This document shows, one piece after another, positions 8,895-17,015 of a stretch of 64,000 nucleotides of DNA (its first letter is position 1; every line of letters starts with the position of its first letter). The stretch spans positions 248,001-312,000 of the forward strand of contig DATMFO010000005.1 of NCBI GenBank assembly GCA_035556135.1, written 5' to 3'. The notes beneath the pieces are model-generated. The model searched no databases. It worked only from the letters and a program-made list of their open reading frames with translations, and was not told the DNA's origin. This stretch comes from ZC4RG30 sp035556135. GTDB taxonomy: Bacteria > Pseudomonadota > Gammaproteobacteria > Steroidobacterales > Steroidobacteraceae. A program made the position numbers and the translations under genes.

Positions 8895-9283
8895 TGCCCC
8901 GGCGCGACTTCCCTGCCGACGTCCTGCATTTCATTGAAAGCAGGATCGACAGCGTGCCCCACCTGGAGTCGCTGTTGCTGTTCTGGCAGAGCCAGCGCGC
9001 ATCCTGGGGCGAGGCAGACATCGCGGCGCGTGTGTATGTGAGTGTGGAGCGCGGCCGGGTGATCATCGCGGACCTGGGCAGGTACGGCTTCGTCACCGCG
9101 GTGGAAGGACAGCCGGGCCGCTACGTCTATGCCCCGGAATGGGATGACTCCCGCATGATGGAAAGGCTGGCGGAGTTGTACCGGAAACATGTCGTGCTGG
9201 TGGCCAGCCTCATCCATGAAAAGTCTGCCCCGGGCGCTGTGCGCGACTTCGCGCGTGCCTTCCAGCTGAAGGATGGAGACTGA
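8894..9283 (+). CDS. Unrecognised 129-residue protein coupled to otsA
   Basis: I do not recognise the family. The ATG overlaps the otsA stop by one base. The N-terminal half (FPADVLHFIESRIDSVPHLESLLLFWQSQRASW, GEADIAARVYVS) looks like a helical winged-helix-type domain, with a strand-rich wing (RGRVIIADLGRYGFVTAVEGQPGRYVYAPEWD). A helix (RMMERLAELYRKHVVLVASLIHEK) follows. No signal peptide or membrane segment is seen. It is followed at once by two DUF5985 membrane proteins. A cytosolic DNA- or protein-binding partner of those membrane proteins is a guess from gene order only. Confidence 0.75.
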   Translation: MPRRDFPADVLHFIESRIDSVPHLESLLLFWQSQRASWGEADIAARVYVSVERGRVIIADLGRYGFVTAVEGQPGRYVYAPEWDDSRMMERLAELYRKHVVLVASLIHEKSAPGAVRDFARAFQLKDGD

Positions 9284-9284
9284 T

Positions 9285-9551
9285 ATGGCTTCAGCGGTTT
9301 ACGTGTTGTGCACCCTGACGACGCTGCTCTGCGCGGCGTTGCTGCTGCGGGGATACCTCAGGGGACGCAAGCGCCTGCTGCTCTGGAGTGGCCTGTGCTT
9401 TGCCGGCCTGACGCTGTCCAACGGGCTGATGTTCGTCGACCTGGTGCTGCTGCAGGAGACACGGCAGATCTATACGGCGAGGCTGGTCACGGCGGCCGCA
9501 GCCATGCTGCTGCTGGTGTACGGGCTGGTGTGGGACGCGGAGGAGCGCTGA
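9285..9551 (+). CDS. DUF5985-type small membrane protein, copy 1
   Basis: 88 residues with three likely membrane helices (AVYVLCTLTTLLCAALLLRG, LLLWSGLCFAGLTLSNGLMF, RLVTAAAAMLLLVYGLVW) joined by a basic loop (RGYLRGRKR). ATG 9285 is preferred to the in-frame ATG 9273, because GGAG lies just before it. The pattern matches the second gene (9551-9811), so the two are tandem paralogues. Function is not known; the family is often found as adjacent pairs. It overlaps its neighbour by TGATG. Confidence 0.72.
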   Translation: MASAVYVLCTLTTLLCAALLLRGYLRGRKRLLLWSGLCFAGLTLSNGLMFVDLVLLQETRQIYTARLVTAAAAMLLLVYGLVWDAEER

Positions 9552-9811
9552 TGGAAAGCTTCCTGCTGGGCGTGATCGTCACCTGCTCGCTGATCGCGGC
9601 GCTGTTCTTCTTCAGGTTCTGGCGCAACACCCGCGACCTGCTGTTCCTTGCGTTTGCCGCCGCCTTCGGCATCGAGGGCTTCAACCGCATCGGTTTCCTG
9701 TTCCTCGAACGGCCCAACGAGGGCAGCCCGATTATTTATGCCGTGCGGCTGCTGGCTTCGCTGCTGATCCTCGCCGCGATCCTGTGGAAGAACCGCGGGC
9801 GGACGGGCTGA
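9551..9811 (+). CDS. DUF5985-type small membrane protein, copy 2
   Basis: 86 residues, three predicted membrane helices: SFLLGVIVTCSLIAALFFF, DLLFLAFAAAFGIEGFNRIG and IIYAVRLLASLLILAAILW, with RFWRNTRD in the first loop as is typical for the family. The ATG shares its A with the stop of copy 1. Two adjacent short paralogues suggest a heteromeric membrane complex. It is the last gene of the otsBA transcript, and its 3' end overlaps, on the opposite strand, the tail of the DUF72 gene by 80 bases. Confidence 0.75.
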   Translation: MESFLLGVIVTCSLIAALFFFRFWRNTRDLLFLAFAAAFGIEGFNRIGFLFLERPNEGSPIIYAVRLLASLLILAAILWKNRGRTG

Positions 9812-10514
9812 TCCTCCCCCGCATCTGAAGGGCATTGGCCAGGGCTGCGCCCGAGGCCGTGTTGTCGAACACGCACCACACGGGCGTCCGGCGCGGCGCC
9901 GACAGCACATCCGCCCAGTGTTCCAGGTCCTGCGGGCCATAGGCGGACCAGTACTTGCGCGGTGAGCCGTGCAGGCGGCAGTAGACGATGCCCGGCCAGC
10001 CGCCCGGCAGCGCAGCAGCCGGCACCACCGCGGGATCCGCCGCCACGCGCGCGATGCGGAACTGCGTGAGCAATGCCTCGGCGGCGGGAGTGAACCAGCC
10101 GGGATGGCGCGGCTCGCACACCACATGACCCGCATGGCGTTCACGCAGCAGGGCAAGGAATCGCCGGACCACGCGGGGCTCGAAGGGCAGGGACGGCGGC
10201 AACTGCACCACCAGCGGGCCGCGCCGGCGGCCCAGCACCGATGTGGCCTCCAGGAAAGCATCCAGCGGCCGGCCTGCCGCGCGCAGCCGCTGGTCATGAG
10301 TGATCTGGCGGGGCAGTTTCAGCGAGAAGAGGAAACCTGCGGGTACCTGTGCGGCCCAGCGGCCGTAGGTCTGCGGCAAGTGGTTGCGGTGGAAGGAGGT
10401 GTTGATTTCCACCCCGGCGAGCCGGACCGCATACCGTTGCAGGTGCGTGCCCGTGCCGGCAAACGCGGCCGCGCAGGCGCGCGGAATGGACCAGCCTGCC
10501 GTCGCGACAATCAG
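9732..10514 (-). CDS. DUF72 (YecE-like) family protein
   Basis: About 260 residues of TIM-barrel DUF72 fold: the start LIVATAGWSIPRA, then VEINTSFHRNHLPQTYGRWA, FLFSLKLPRQITHDQRL, PLVVQLPPSLPF, GHVVCEPRHPGWF, YCRLHGSPRKYWSAYG and CVFDNTASGAALANAL. Biochemical function is unknown. The conserved part begins at about 10514, where no ATG, GTG or TTG is in frame; CTG 10514 or ATT 10511 would be needed, exactly at the stop of the 23-codon gene upstream, so translation may be coupled. An in-frame ATG at 10685 is far upstream, inside another gene. The C-terminal ~30 residues are not family-like and overlap the opposite gene. Confidence 0.8.
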   Translation of the reverse strand: MIVATAGWSIPRACAAAFAGTGTHLQRYAVRLAGVEINTSFHRNHLPQTYGRWAAQVPAGFLFSLKLPRQITHDQRLRAAGRPLDAFLEATSVLGRRRGPLVVQLPPSLPFEPRVVRRFLALLRERHAGHVVCEPRHPGWFTPAAEALLTQFRIARVAADPAVVPAAALPGGWPGIVYCRLHGSPRKYWSAYGPQDLEHWADVLSAPRRTPVWCVFDNTASGAALANALQMRGRISPSARGSSTGSRRGSAAKPAAARHK

Positions 10515-10582
10515 AAGATCAGGGCGAGCAGGATGATGATGGGGATGGGAACGCCGAGCAGCCAGAGCAGTATCGAGCGCAT
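10511..10582 (-). CDS. 23-residue hydrophobic membrane peptide
   Basis: A 24-codon frame with a strong ribosome-binding site (AAGGAG, 6 bases before the ATG at 10582). The peptide is a single membrane helix containing LLWLLGVPIPIIILLAL, with only one charged residue (R2). Such short peptides are usually missed by gene finders. The good start signal, the compact proline-containing helix and the position between two minus-strand genes support a real gene. Its stop overlaps the DUF72 start region. Function unknown; a role in membrane or stress adaptation would fit the neighbours but is only a guess. Confidence 0.6.
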   Translation of the reverse strand: MRSILLWLLGVPIPIIILLALIF

Positions 10583-10600
10583 GTTCGCTCCTTCGTTGGT

Positions 10601-11185
10601 TCAGGGCAGGTCGCGGCGACGTCCGCCGTAGGTGGCCAGCCAGCTGGCCGCGAAAGCGCCGATCAGCAGCGAGGCGAATATCCACAGGGAGGCTTTGGCT
10701 GCATTGCGCCGCGCCTCGTCGGTGATCTCGTTGAGCGGGGCGACCGCGGGGTCAGGCGAGCCGAGGATGCTGCCGATTACGCTGGTGAACACCGCCGCGG
10801 TCAGCAGCGTGGCCACCGCCCAGGCGAGGAACCCATGTGCCGTATCCCGGAAATACACCTCATCCTGCTGGGTGGAAGGCCAGCGCGAGCGCAGCCGGCC
10901 GGCGATGTAGCCGCCGAGACCCGACGCCGCGAATGCGGTGACGAAGACCCACGCGATGGTGGACCAGGTCATCTGCGATTCTGAAGGCGTGGCGCCCACC
11001 CAGGGGGAAACCACCGAAAGTCCCAATCCGATGCCCAGTACCAGCAGGATCAGCGACAGGGCGGCTGCCGCAACGGCTCCGGCGATGATCGCGCTCCAGG
11101 AAACAGCGCTGCTGGCGCCGGTGGGCCGGCTGGCGGAAAGTGCTGGTGAAAGCCCGCCTTCCACGATGGTCGTCACGGTTGTCAT
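10601..11185 (-). CDS. Four-helix integral membrane protein of unknown function
   Basis: 194 residues, start ATG 11185 with GGAG upstream. Helices are seen at about residues 30-58 (SAIIAGAVAAAALSLILL), 73-96 (WSTIAWVFVTAFAASGLGGY), 119-140 (FLAWAVATLLTAAVFTSVIG) and 165-186 (SLWIFASLLIGAFAASWLAT). A glycine-rich GGYIAGRLRSRWP motif and a FRDTAHGFLAWA segment are typical of a family of conserved proteobacterial membrane proteins without known function. The next gene on the strand, after 18 bases, is the 23-residue peptide. No enzyme motif is visible. Confidence 0.75.
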   Translation of the reverse strand: MTTVTTIVEGGLSPALSASRPTGASSAVSWSAIIAGAVAAAALSLILLVLGIGLGLSVVSPWVGATPSESQMTWSTIAWVFVTAFAASGLGGYIAGRLRSRWPSTQQDEVYFRDTAHGFLAWAVATLLTAAVFTSVIGSILGSPDPAVAPLNEITDEARRNAAKASLWIFASLLIGAFAASWLATYGGRRRDLP

Positions 11186-11287
11186 GCGCGCCTCTCCGCT
11201 GCCCTTCGGTGTGGCAATGGTGCGCCCCGCGCTGGCCTGCGGCGGTAGGCGGAAAGCGGATGTGGCTGTAGGTGGCTTCCGGAACGC

Positions 11288-12451
11288 TCAGCTGCCGCGT
11301 GGTTTCACGCGCAGGCCGGGACCAATGGAGTTGCCCGGGAACAGCACCACCGTGTCGCCGGGAGCAAGCCCCTCCTTGATCTCCCGGAAGCTGGTGTCGG
11401 AGATGCCGATGGTGACGGGTGCCAGTTCGATCCGCCCGGCGTTCACCTTGTAGACGGCCCAGCCCTCGCCGTCGCGGAACAGCGCGCCCAGTGGGGCACG
11501 CACTGCATCCTTCGCTTCGTCGATGGTGATGCGCGCGTCCACGCGGAAGTCGTGGCCGAGCCGCGAGGCCGCCACGGCATCGTCGAATTGCAGGATCACG
11601 TTGGTGCGCTGTTCCTCCACGCCCAGCGCGGACACCTTCATGCGCGCCACCGGCTCGATGCGCTCCACGCTGGCGGCCAGCGGGGCCCCGCCCCAGTTCT
11701 CGATGCGGGCCGGTGCGCCTGGTTCCATGCGCACGGCATCCTGGGACAGGAATTCCGCCACCACTTCGATGTGCGTCGGGTCGCCGATCAGGATCAGCGG
11801 GCTGCCGGCCGGCAGCACGTTCTCGCTCTCCTGCGGCACGGACAGCACGCGGCCATCGGCCGGCGCGTGGATGGCGACGCTGGCGCCGCCACTGCGGTCG
11901 GCCGGCTGCAGTGCGCTGCGGGCGCGGGCCAGTTCCGCGGCGCGCGCATCGCGTGCGGCGCGTGCAGCGTCCACGCGGGCCTGGCTGTTGTCCGCTGCGG
12001 ACTGTGCCACCAGCTGCCGCGCGGCCAGAGAGCGGATGCGCTCGTGCTCCCGGCGGGCCAGTTCCAGTTCCGTGTCGGCGGCGCGCAGTGCGGCCTGGGC
12101 AGCGTCAACGGCGGCGCGGGCGGCAATGTCGCTGCGGGTGTCGAGGAATCCGGCCTGCGCCTGCGTCATGCGCGCGATCACGGCGCCTTTCTGCACGGCG
12201 TCGCCGGGCTCCACCTCCACGCGCAGCAGGCGGCCGGAGACGGGCGCGGACACGGTGTACACATCGTGCATGCGCGTACGACCTTCGTCGACCAGCTCCA
12301 GGCGCAGGTCGCCGCGGTCGATGACCGTGACGTCGACTTCCACCGGCCGGGGCCACATCAGCCATGCGATCGCCAGCGCGACAAGTGCGGCTGCGCCGAT
12401 CCAGAACAGGCGCACGCGGCGGCGACGATCCTTGAAGTTCTCCTGGCTCAT
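11288..12451 (-). CDS. HlyD/MacA-type periplasmic adaptor of an ABC exporter
   Basis: 387 residues; ATG 12451 begins just 2 bases after the permease stop. An N-terminal membrane anchor (LFWIGAAALVALAIAWLMWP) is followed by a lipoyl half-motif (GRLLRVEVEPGDAVQKGAVIARM), a ~100-residue coiled-coil hairpin rich in A, E and R (ARAAVDAAQAALRAADTELE onward), the second lipoyl half (DGRVLSVPQESENVLPAGSP) and a beta-barrel/membrane-proximal domain. Such adaptors link inner-membrane transporters to a TolC-like channel. With the ATPase and permease upstream it forms a three-gene operon. The substrate is unknown. Confidence 0.9.
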   Translation of the reverse strand: MSQENFKDRRRRVRLFWIGAAALVALAIAWLMWPRPVEVDVTVIDRGDLRLELVDEGRTRMHDVYTVSAPVSGRLLRVEVEPGDAVQKGAVIARMTQAQAGFLDTRSDIAARAAVDAAQAALRAADTELELARREHERIRSLAARQLVAQSAADNSQARVDAARAARDARAAELARARSALQPADRSGGASVAIHAPADGRVLSVPQESENVLPAGSPLILIGDPTHIEVVAEFLSQDAVRMEPGAPARIENWGGAPLAASVERIEPVARMKVSALGVEEQRTNVILQFDDAVAASRLGHDFRVDARITIDEAKDAVRAPLGALFRDGEGWAVYKVNAGRIELAPVTIGISDTSFREIKEGLAPGDTVVLFPGNSIGPGLRVKPRGS

Positions 12452-12453
12452 TC

Positions 12454-14826
12454 TCAGTCCCTTGATTTCAGCACGCCCACCATGTCGAGTCGATCCACCC
12501 CCCGCCGCACCAGCAGCGCCGCCGTCGCCACGGCCACCACCACGAAGAGCATGGGCCTGCCGTAGGCCACGGGTGCGGTGATGTAGGGGAAGGTGAACAT
12601 GTCGGTCTGGAACTGCGACATCAGCCACTGCGACAGCCAGCGGCCCAGCAGGGCGCCCAGCGGCAGCGCCAGCAGCAGCAGCGCGCCGATCTCCGCCAGC
12701 AGCACATAGGATGCCTCGCCGCGGCGGAAGCCCAGCACGCGCAGGGTGGCAAGGTCGCGCTCCTGTTCGGCCAGCGTGATCCTGGCGGCGGAGAAGGCCA
12801 CACCCGCGGCCATCAGGCAGGAGAAGAAGATGAACATGCTGTTGAAGAACCCCGAGCCCTGGCTGAGCAGCCTGGTCATCGATTCGCGCGCATTGTCCAG
12901 GTAGCTTACGGAGACGATGCGCGGCAGCTGCTTGGCCTGTGCGCTGAAGGCATCGCGCTGGTCCCGGTCGAGCAACAGGTGCGCGGCGGTGACGCGGCCG
13001 GGTTCACGCAGCAGGCGGCCCAGGGTTTCCAGCTCGATGTAGGAAGAGGCGGCGAGGTATGGCCTCACGATGGCCACCACTGGCAGCTGCACGCTGGCGC
13101 GGTGGCCATCGGTGGCGGTGAGGCGCACCGTGTCACCCAGTCCCACGGCGAGCTTGCTGGCGAGGTTTTCCGACAGCGTGAGCCCGTCGCGACGCGCAGT
13201 GACCGCGACGAGGCTGGAGTCGAGCAGGCGGTTGAGCGAGGCGCCCTCGGGCACGCCGGAGATGGAATTGCGTTCGCGCCGGCTGCCGGCTTCGAACACC
13301 ACCTCGGCGGTGCGCAGCGGTTCCACCCTGAGCACGCCGGGCAGGTGGGCCACGTCGCGCAGGATGGAATCATCCGCCGCCTCGGAGAACGCCAGCATGA
13401 CATCCATGCGCTGCGCCACGCCGAAGGTGACATTGATGATGCGGTCCAGCGACAGCGGGAAGTGCTGCGTGGTGACCATCAGCGCTGTGGCCAGGGCGAT
13501 GCCGACCACAGTGGTGGCGGCGCGGCGGGGAAAACGCAGGATGCGCCGCGCCACCATGCGCGACTTGCCGTCAAGGCGCGCGGTGAATCTTTCGATGAAG
13601 CCGCCGGCGTGGCCGAAGCCGGTCGGGGCGGGTGGCGCCAGCGCGGCGGCCGGCGGCAGTGCCACGGCCTTGCGCACGGCCTGCACCGCTCCGGCCAGCG
13701 CGGCCAGCAGGGTAATGAGCACGGCGTTGAGATACACGCCGGGACCTGCGGTGAAGGCCAGGCCGGGTATGCGGTACACGCTGGCATAGACGCCGGCCAT
13801 GTACTCGCCCACCAGGCGCCCGCCGATGGCGCCGATGATGCCGCCAAGCACGCCGAACACCAGCGCGAACTTGGCGTAGTGCAGGGCGATGCTGCGGTTG
13901 CCGTAGCCGAAGGATTTCAGCAGCCCGATGTTCGAGCGCTCCGTGGTCACCAGGCGCGACAGCGATACATTCAGCAGGAATGCGGCCACCAGCAGGAACA
14001 CCGGCGGCAGGATGCCAGCCATGGTCTTCAGGCTCTCCAGTTCGTCGGCCATGAATCGCGCCGACAACATGCGGTCGCGCCCATAGGCGCCGCGCCCGCC
14101 ATGGCGTTCCAGCACGCGGTCGATGGCGCGCACCACCCGGGGCTCGCTGGCGCCGGGCTCCAGGCGCAGCACCAGGTCATTGAACGCACCATCGAGGTCG
14201 AAAGCCCGGCCCAGTGCCTCGCGGTTCATCCACAGCACGCCGAAGCGCTCCGGCTCCGGCAGCATGGCGCCGGGCGCCACGGCGAACACGAACTCCGGAC
14301 TGCTGGCGATGCCGGTGACGGTCACCTCGCGGCGACGGCCATAGATGAGTGCGGCCAGCGTGTCGCCCGGTGACAGCCCGTTGGCTTCGGCGAAGGCCTC
14401 GTTGATCAGCGCCTCGTTGTCGCGCGCGGGTGCGGGCATGCGGCCGGCGCGCAGCACCAGGTTGTTCACGCGCGGCGCGCGCCCTTCCGGAAGGGAGACC
14501 AGCTGGGCGGATACGGGCTCGCTGCGGCCGGGCATGTCCAGCAGGCCGACGCCGGCGACGCGCGCTTCCAGTTCGCGGATGCCGGGGATTTCCTGGATGT
14601 CACGCACCACGCCCAGCGGCGCGCGCACCACACCGGCGGCGAGGTCGGCCATGCGGTACTCGTCGTAGTAGGTGTCGCGTGCCTCCTCCAGCGAGTCGTA
14701 CATGCCATTGGCCATCACGGCCAGCACCACGCCACAGGCCAGCACCGCGCTGACGGCGGCCATCTGCATCTTCATGCGGCCGATGTCGCGCAGCAGCTTG
14801 CGGTCGAGCCTGGCCAGCTTCACCAC
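12454..14826 (-). CDS. ABC transporter permease with two FtsX/MacB-type domains
   Basis: 790 residues starting at tandem GTG codons (14826/14823) that overlap the end of the ATPase gene. An N-terminal helix (MAAVSAVLACGVVLAVMANG) precedes a large periplasmic domain, then three helices (FLLVAAFLLNVSLSRLV, FALVFGVLGGIIGAIGG, LNAVLITLLAALAGAVQAV). A second copy follows: helix AATTVVGIALATALMV, periplasmic domain, and C-terminal helices (MFIFFSCLMAAGVAFSAARI, LAEIGALLLLALPLGALLG, MLFVVVAVATAALLVRR). The duplicated FtsX layout resembles YbbP-class permeases, which extract or export lipids, peptides or drugs rather than import. It pairs with the ATPase upstream and the adaptor downstream. Confidence 0.9.
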   Translation of the reverse strand: MVKLARLDRKLLRDIGRMKMQMAAVSAVLACGVVLAVMANGMYDSLEEARDTYYDEYRMADLAAGVVRAPLGVVRDIQEIPGIRELEARVAGVGLLDMPGRSEPVSAQLVSLPEGRAPRVNNLVLRAGRMPAPARDNEALINEAFAEANGLSPGDTLAALIYGRRREVTVTGIASSPEFVFAVAPGAMLPEPERFGVLWMNREALGRAFDLDGAFNDLVLRLEPGASEPRVVRAIDRVLERHGGRGAYGRDRMLSARFMADELESLKTMAGILPPVFLLVAAFLLNVSLSRLVTTERSNIGLLKSFGYGNRSIALHYAKFALVFGVLGGIIGAIGGRLVGEYMAGVYASVYRIPGLAFTAGPGVYLNAVLITLLAALAGAVQAVRKAVALPPAAALAPPAPTGFGHAGGFIERFTARLDGKSRMVARRILRFPRRAATTVVGIALATALMVTTQHFPLSLDRIINVTFGVAQRMDVMLAFSEAADDSILRDVAHLPGVLRVEPLRTAEVVFEAGSRRERNSISGVPEGASLNRLLDSSLVAVTARRDGLTLSENLASKLAVGLGDTVRLTATDGHRASVQLPVVAIVRPYLAASSYIELETLGRLLREPGRVTAAHLLLDRDQRDAFSAQAKQLPRIVSVSYLDNARESMTRLLSQGSGFFNSMFIFFSCLMAAGVAFSAARITLAEQERDLATLRVLGFRRGEASYVLLAEIGALLLLALPLGALLGRWLSQWLMSQFQTDMFTFPYITAPVAYGRPMLFVVVAVATAALLVRRGVDRLDMVGVLKSRD

Positions 14827-15578
14827 TGCAGGTCCCCCGCGCGCGCGCGGCTGGCGTTGGTGTCCATGCCGCGGATCGCGCCGTCGGCAAAATGGATCAC
14901 GCGGTCGCCGATGGAGGCGATGCCGGCGTTGTGCGTGATCAGCAGGGTGGTGGTGCCCAGCTGCTCGTTGGCGCGCACCAGGGTTTCGAGCACGCGGATG
15001 CCAGTGGCCACGTCCAGCGCGCCGGTAGGCTCGTCGCACAGCAGTACCCGCGGCCGCTTGGCGACGGCACGCGCAATGGCCACGCGCTGCTGTTCGCCGC
15101 CGGAGAGCTGCGCGGGAAAGTGCCGGCGGCGGGGCGCAAGTCCCACCAGGTCGAGTGCTTCGGCGGCCGGCATGGGATCGTCGGCCACCTCGGTGACCAG
15201 CTCGACATTCTCCTCGGCGGTGAGGCTGGCGATGAGGTTGTAGAACTGGAACACGAAACCCACGTTGCGCCGGCGGAAGGCCGTGATGGCCGCATCGCTG
15301 GCCGTGGCCAGGTCCAGCGTGCCTGACCAGGCATGACCGGCGGTGGGGCGGTCCAGCCCGCCCAGGATGTTCAGCAGCGTGGATTTGCCCGAGCCCGACG
15401 GGCCCAGCAGCACGATGAGCTCCCCGGGTTGCACGGTGAGGTCGACGCCGCGCAGTGCGAGCACGGCCGCCTCACCCTCGCCGTAGCGCTTCTGCACGCC
15501 CTCGAGGCGGTATACAGGTTCGTCGCCGGAGGCTTGGACCATGCGGTGCATGATGCGCGATAATCGCGGACCCTGCAT
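14820..15578 (-). CDS. ABC transporter ATP-binding protein (MacB/LolD class)
   Basis: Cytoplasmic ATPase with Walker A GPSGSGKST, Q loop VFQFYNLIASLT, signature LSGGEQQRVAIARA, Walker B VLLCDEPTGALD and H-loop LLITHN. The LxxLTAEENV after the Q loop and the EPTGALD form place it with LolD/MacB/FtsE ATPases, matching the FtsX-type permease that it overlaps by 7 bases. The start is not settled: ATG 15578 (used), 15551 and 15542 are all in frame and only G-rich sequence precedes the first. If 15542 is right, an inverted repeat lies in its upstream region. Confidence 0.9.
   Translation of the reverse strand: MQGPRLSRIMHRMVQASGDEPVYRLEGVQKRYGEGEAAVLALRGVDLTVQPGELIVLLGPSGSGKSTLLNILGGLDRPTAGHAWSGTLDLATASDAAITAFRRRNVGFVFQFYNLIASLTAEENVELVTEVADDPMPAAEALDLVGLAPRRRHFPAQLSGGEQQRVAIARAVAKRPRVLLCDEPTGALDVATGIRVLETLVRANEQLGTTTLLITHNAGIASIGDRVIHFADGAIRGMDTNASRARAGDLQW
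15534..15568 (+). promoter_or_regulatory. Possible ppa promoter and inverted repeat
   Basis: TTGGAC (15534-15539) and GATAAT (15559-15564) are 19 bases apart, reading toward ppa; the spacing is longer than ideal. The -10 is embedded in the inverted repeat CGCGAT-A-ATCGCG. The same stretch lies at the 5' end of the divergent ABC operon, so one protein could control both. Weakly supported. Confidence 0.3.
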
Positions 15579-15637
15579 GGGGTCCCCCACCCCTGCACGG
15601 TTCCCCCTTTTCCCCCGTTTTCCCGGAGCTTTTTCCA

Positions 15638-16177
15638 ATGCGTCTCGAAGCCCTTCCCATCGGCAGCAATCCGCCCCATGAAGTCAACGTCGTCGTGGAG
15701 GTGCCGGTAGGCGGCGAGCCCATCAAGTACGAGATGCACAAGGCTTCGGGCGCGATGGTGGTGGACCGCTTCCTCTATACCGCCATGCGCTACCCCGGCA
15801 ACTACGGCTTCATCCCGCACACGCTCTCGGAGGATGGTGATCCCTGCGACGTGATCATCGCCAACCAGCGCGGCGTGGTGCCGGGGGCGGTGGTGGCGGT
15901 GCGCCCCGTGGGCGTCCTGAAGATGAAGGATGAGGCGGGCGGCGACGAGAAGATCGTGGCCGTTCCCGTGCCGCGGCTCACGCGCCGCTACGAGAACGTG
16001 CACGACTACACCGACCTGCCGGAGATCACCCGCCAGCAGATCCAGCATTTCTTCGAGCACTACAAGGACCTGGAACCCGGCAAGTGGGTGAAGGTGCTGG
16101 GCTGGGGCGATGCCGCGGAGGCCCGCGGCTACATCACCGCAGCCAGCGAGCGGTACGCGAAGTGGAAAGCCGGATGA
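15638..16177 (+). CDS. ppa: Inorganic pyrophosphatase (family I)
   Basis: 179 residues, the length of bacterial hexameric family I enzymes. The Mg-binding signature is EDGDPCDVI; the flanking ALRYPGNYGFIP-like segment (AMRYPGNYGFIPHTL), the KYEMHKASG segment and FFEHYKDLEPGKWVKVLGW are all conserved. It hydrolyses pyrophosphate in the cytosol and so pulls biosynthetic reactions forward. ATG 15638 has CGGAG 9-10 bases upstream. The gene's 3' end overlaps the end of the convergent glycerate kinase gene by 44 bases. Confidence 0.97.
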   Translation: MRLEALPIGSNPPHEVNVVVEVPVGGEPIKYEMHKASGAMVVDRFLYTAMRYPGNYGFIPHTLSEDGDPCDVIIANQRGVVPGAVVAVRPVGVLKMKDEAGGDEKIVAVPVPRLTRRYENVHDYTDLPEITRQQIQHFFEHYKDLEPGKWVKVLGWGDAAEARGYITAASERYAKWKAG

Positions 16178-17015
16178 GGTGATCGGCGCGATGCGGCATC
16201 TCCGCGAGGATGTGCCGCGTCACGCGTTCATAGTGGGCGATGAAGCGGGAGATCGCGGCATCGTCCATCACGCGGCTGGTGTCCGCGCCCTGCGCCTCGA
16301 GCCTGGCGCGCAGCTTCTGTTCCTGCTGCGTGCGCCAGCCCTGCACCACCTGGAAGGAGGGCGCCTCCAGCAGCACCAGCGGCGAGAGACGGTCGAACAG
16401 CGGCCGATACGGGCCGGCCAGAGAGTCGTTCACGTAGGTGCGCCAGCGGCCGTCCGGGTCCTCCTGGCGCTCCAGTGCGTTCACCGGCGTGGCCAGGTCG
16501 CCCGGCGGCTCAGGGAGCGCACCCACGCACCAGCCTTCAAGGATCACCACGCGCAGCGGACCGGTGGCGGTGCGCCACTCGCGCCGCGGCAGCCGGTCGT
16601 CACGGGCCTTGTCGAACACCGGCAGCAGCACGGGCTCATCGCCTGCCAGCGAATCGATGGTGGCCTGCGCCAGTTCCACGTCGTGGGTCCCCGGCACGCC
16701 GCGCGTGGCCAGCAGCGGATGCACATCGCGTGCGAGCGCCGCGCGTTCGGCGCGCGGCAGGTAGAAGTCATCGATGGACAGCGCCGCGGCCGGCAGATCC
16801 CCGCGTGCCAGCAGTTCCACCAGCGCGGCGGCAGCGGTGGACTTGCCGCTGCCCTGCGCACCGCACAGGCCTACCGTCACCATGTGGTCCGAGAGGCGCG
16901 CGCGCTGCGTGATGGCGGAGGCCAGCGGCAACAGCGCGTTGTCGATGGTGTGGCGGTAGCCTGCGGGCAGACGCTCGGTTTGCAGGAAGTTGTCGATCCA
17001 GTCTGCCACCGGCAA
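16134..17015 (-). CDS. D-glycerate kinase (plant GLYK type)
   Basis: 293 residues of P-loop kinase with Walker A GLCGAQGSGKST, SIDDFYLPRAER, RGVPGTHDVELAQATID, VLLPVFDKARDDRL and VVILEGWCVGA, the pattern of the D-glycerate 3-kinase family. It would phosphorylate D-glycerate to 3-phosphoglycerate. The first codon is TTG at 17015, directly after the stop of the reductase gene, so the two are co-translated. The partner makes glycerate from hydroxypyruvate, so the pair returns C3 acids to glycolysis. Convergent overlap with ppa. Confidence 0.88.
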   Translation of the reverse strand: MPVADWIDNFLQTERLPAGYRHTIDNALLPLASAITQRARLSDHMVTVGLCGAQGSGKSTAAAALVELLARGDLPAAALSIDDFYLPRAERAALARDVHPLLATRGVPGTHDVELAQATIDSLAGDEPVLLPVFDKARDDRLPRREWRTATGPLRVVILEGWCVGALPEPPGDLATPVNALERQEDPDGRWRTYVNDSLAGPYRPLFDRLSPLVLLEAPSFQVVQGWRTQQEQKLRARLEAQGADTSRVMDDAAISRFIAHYERVTRHILAEMPHRADHLIRLSTSRTARWLR

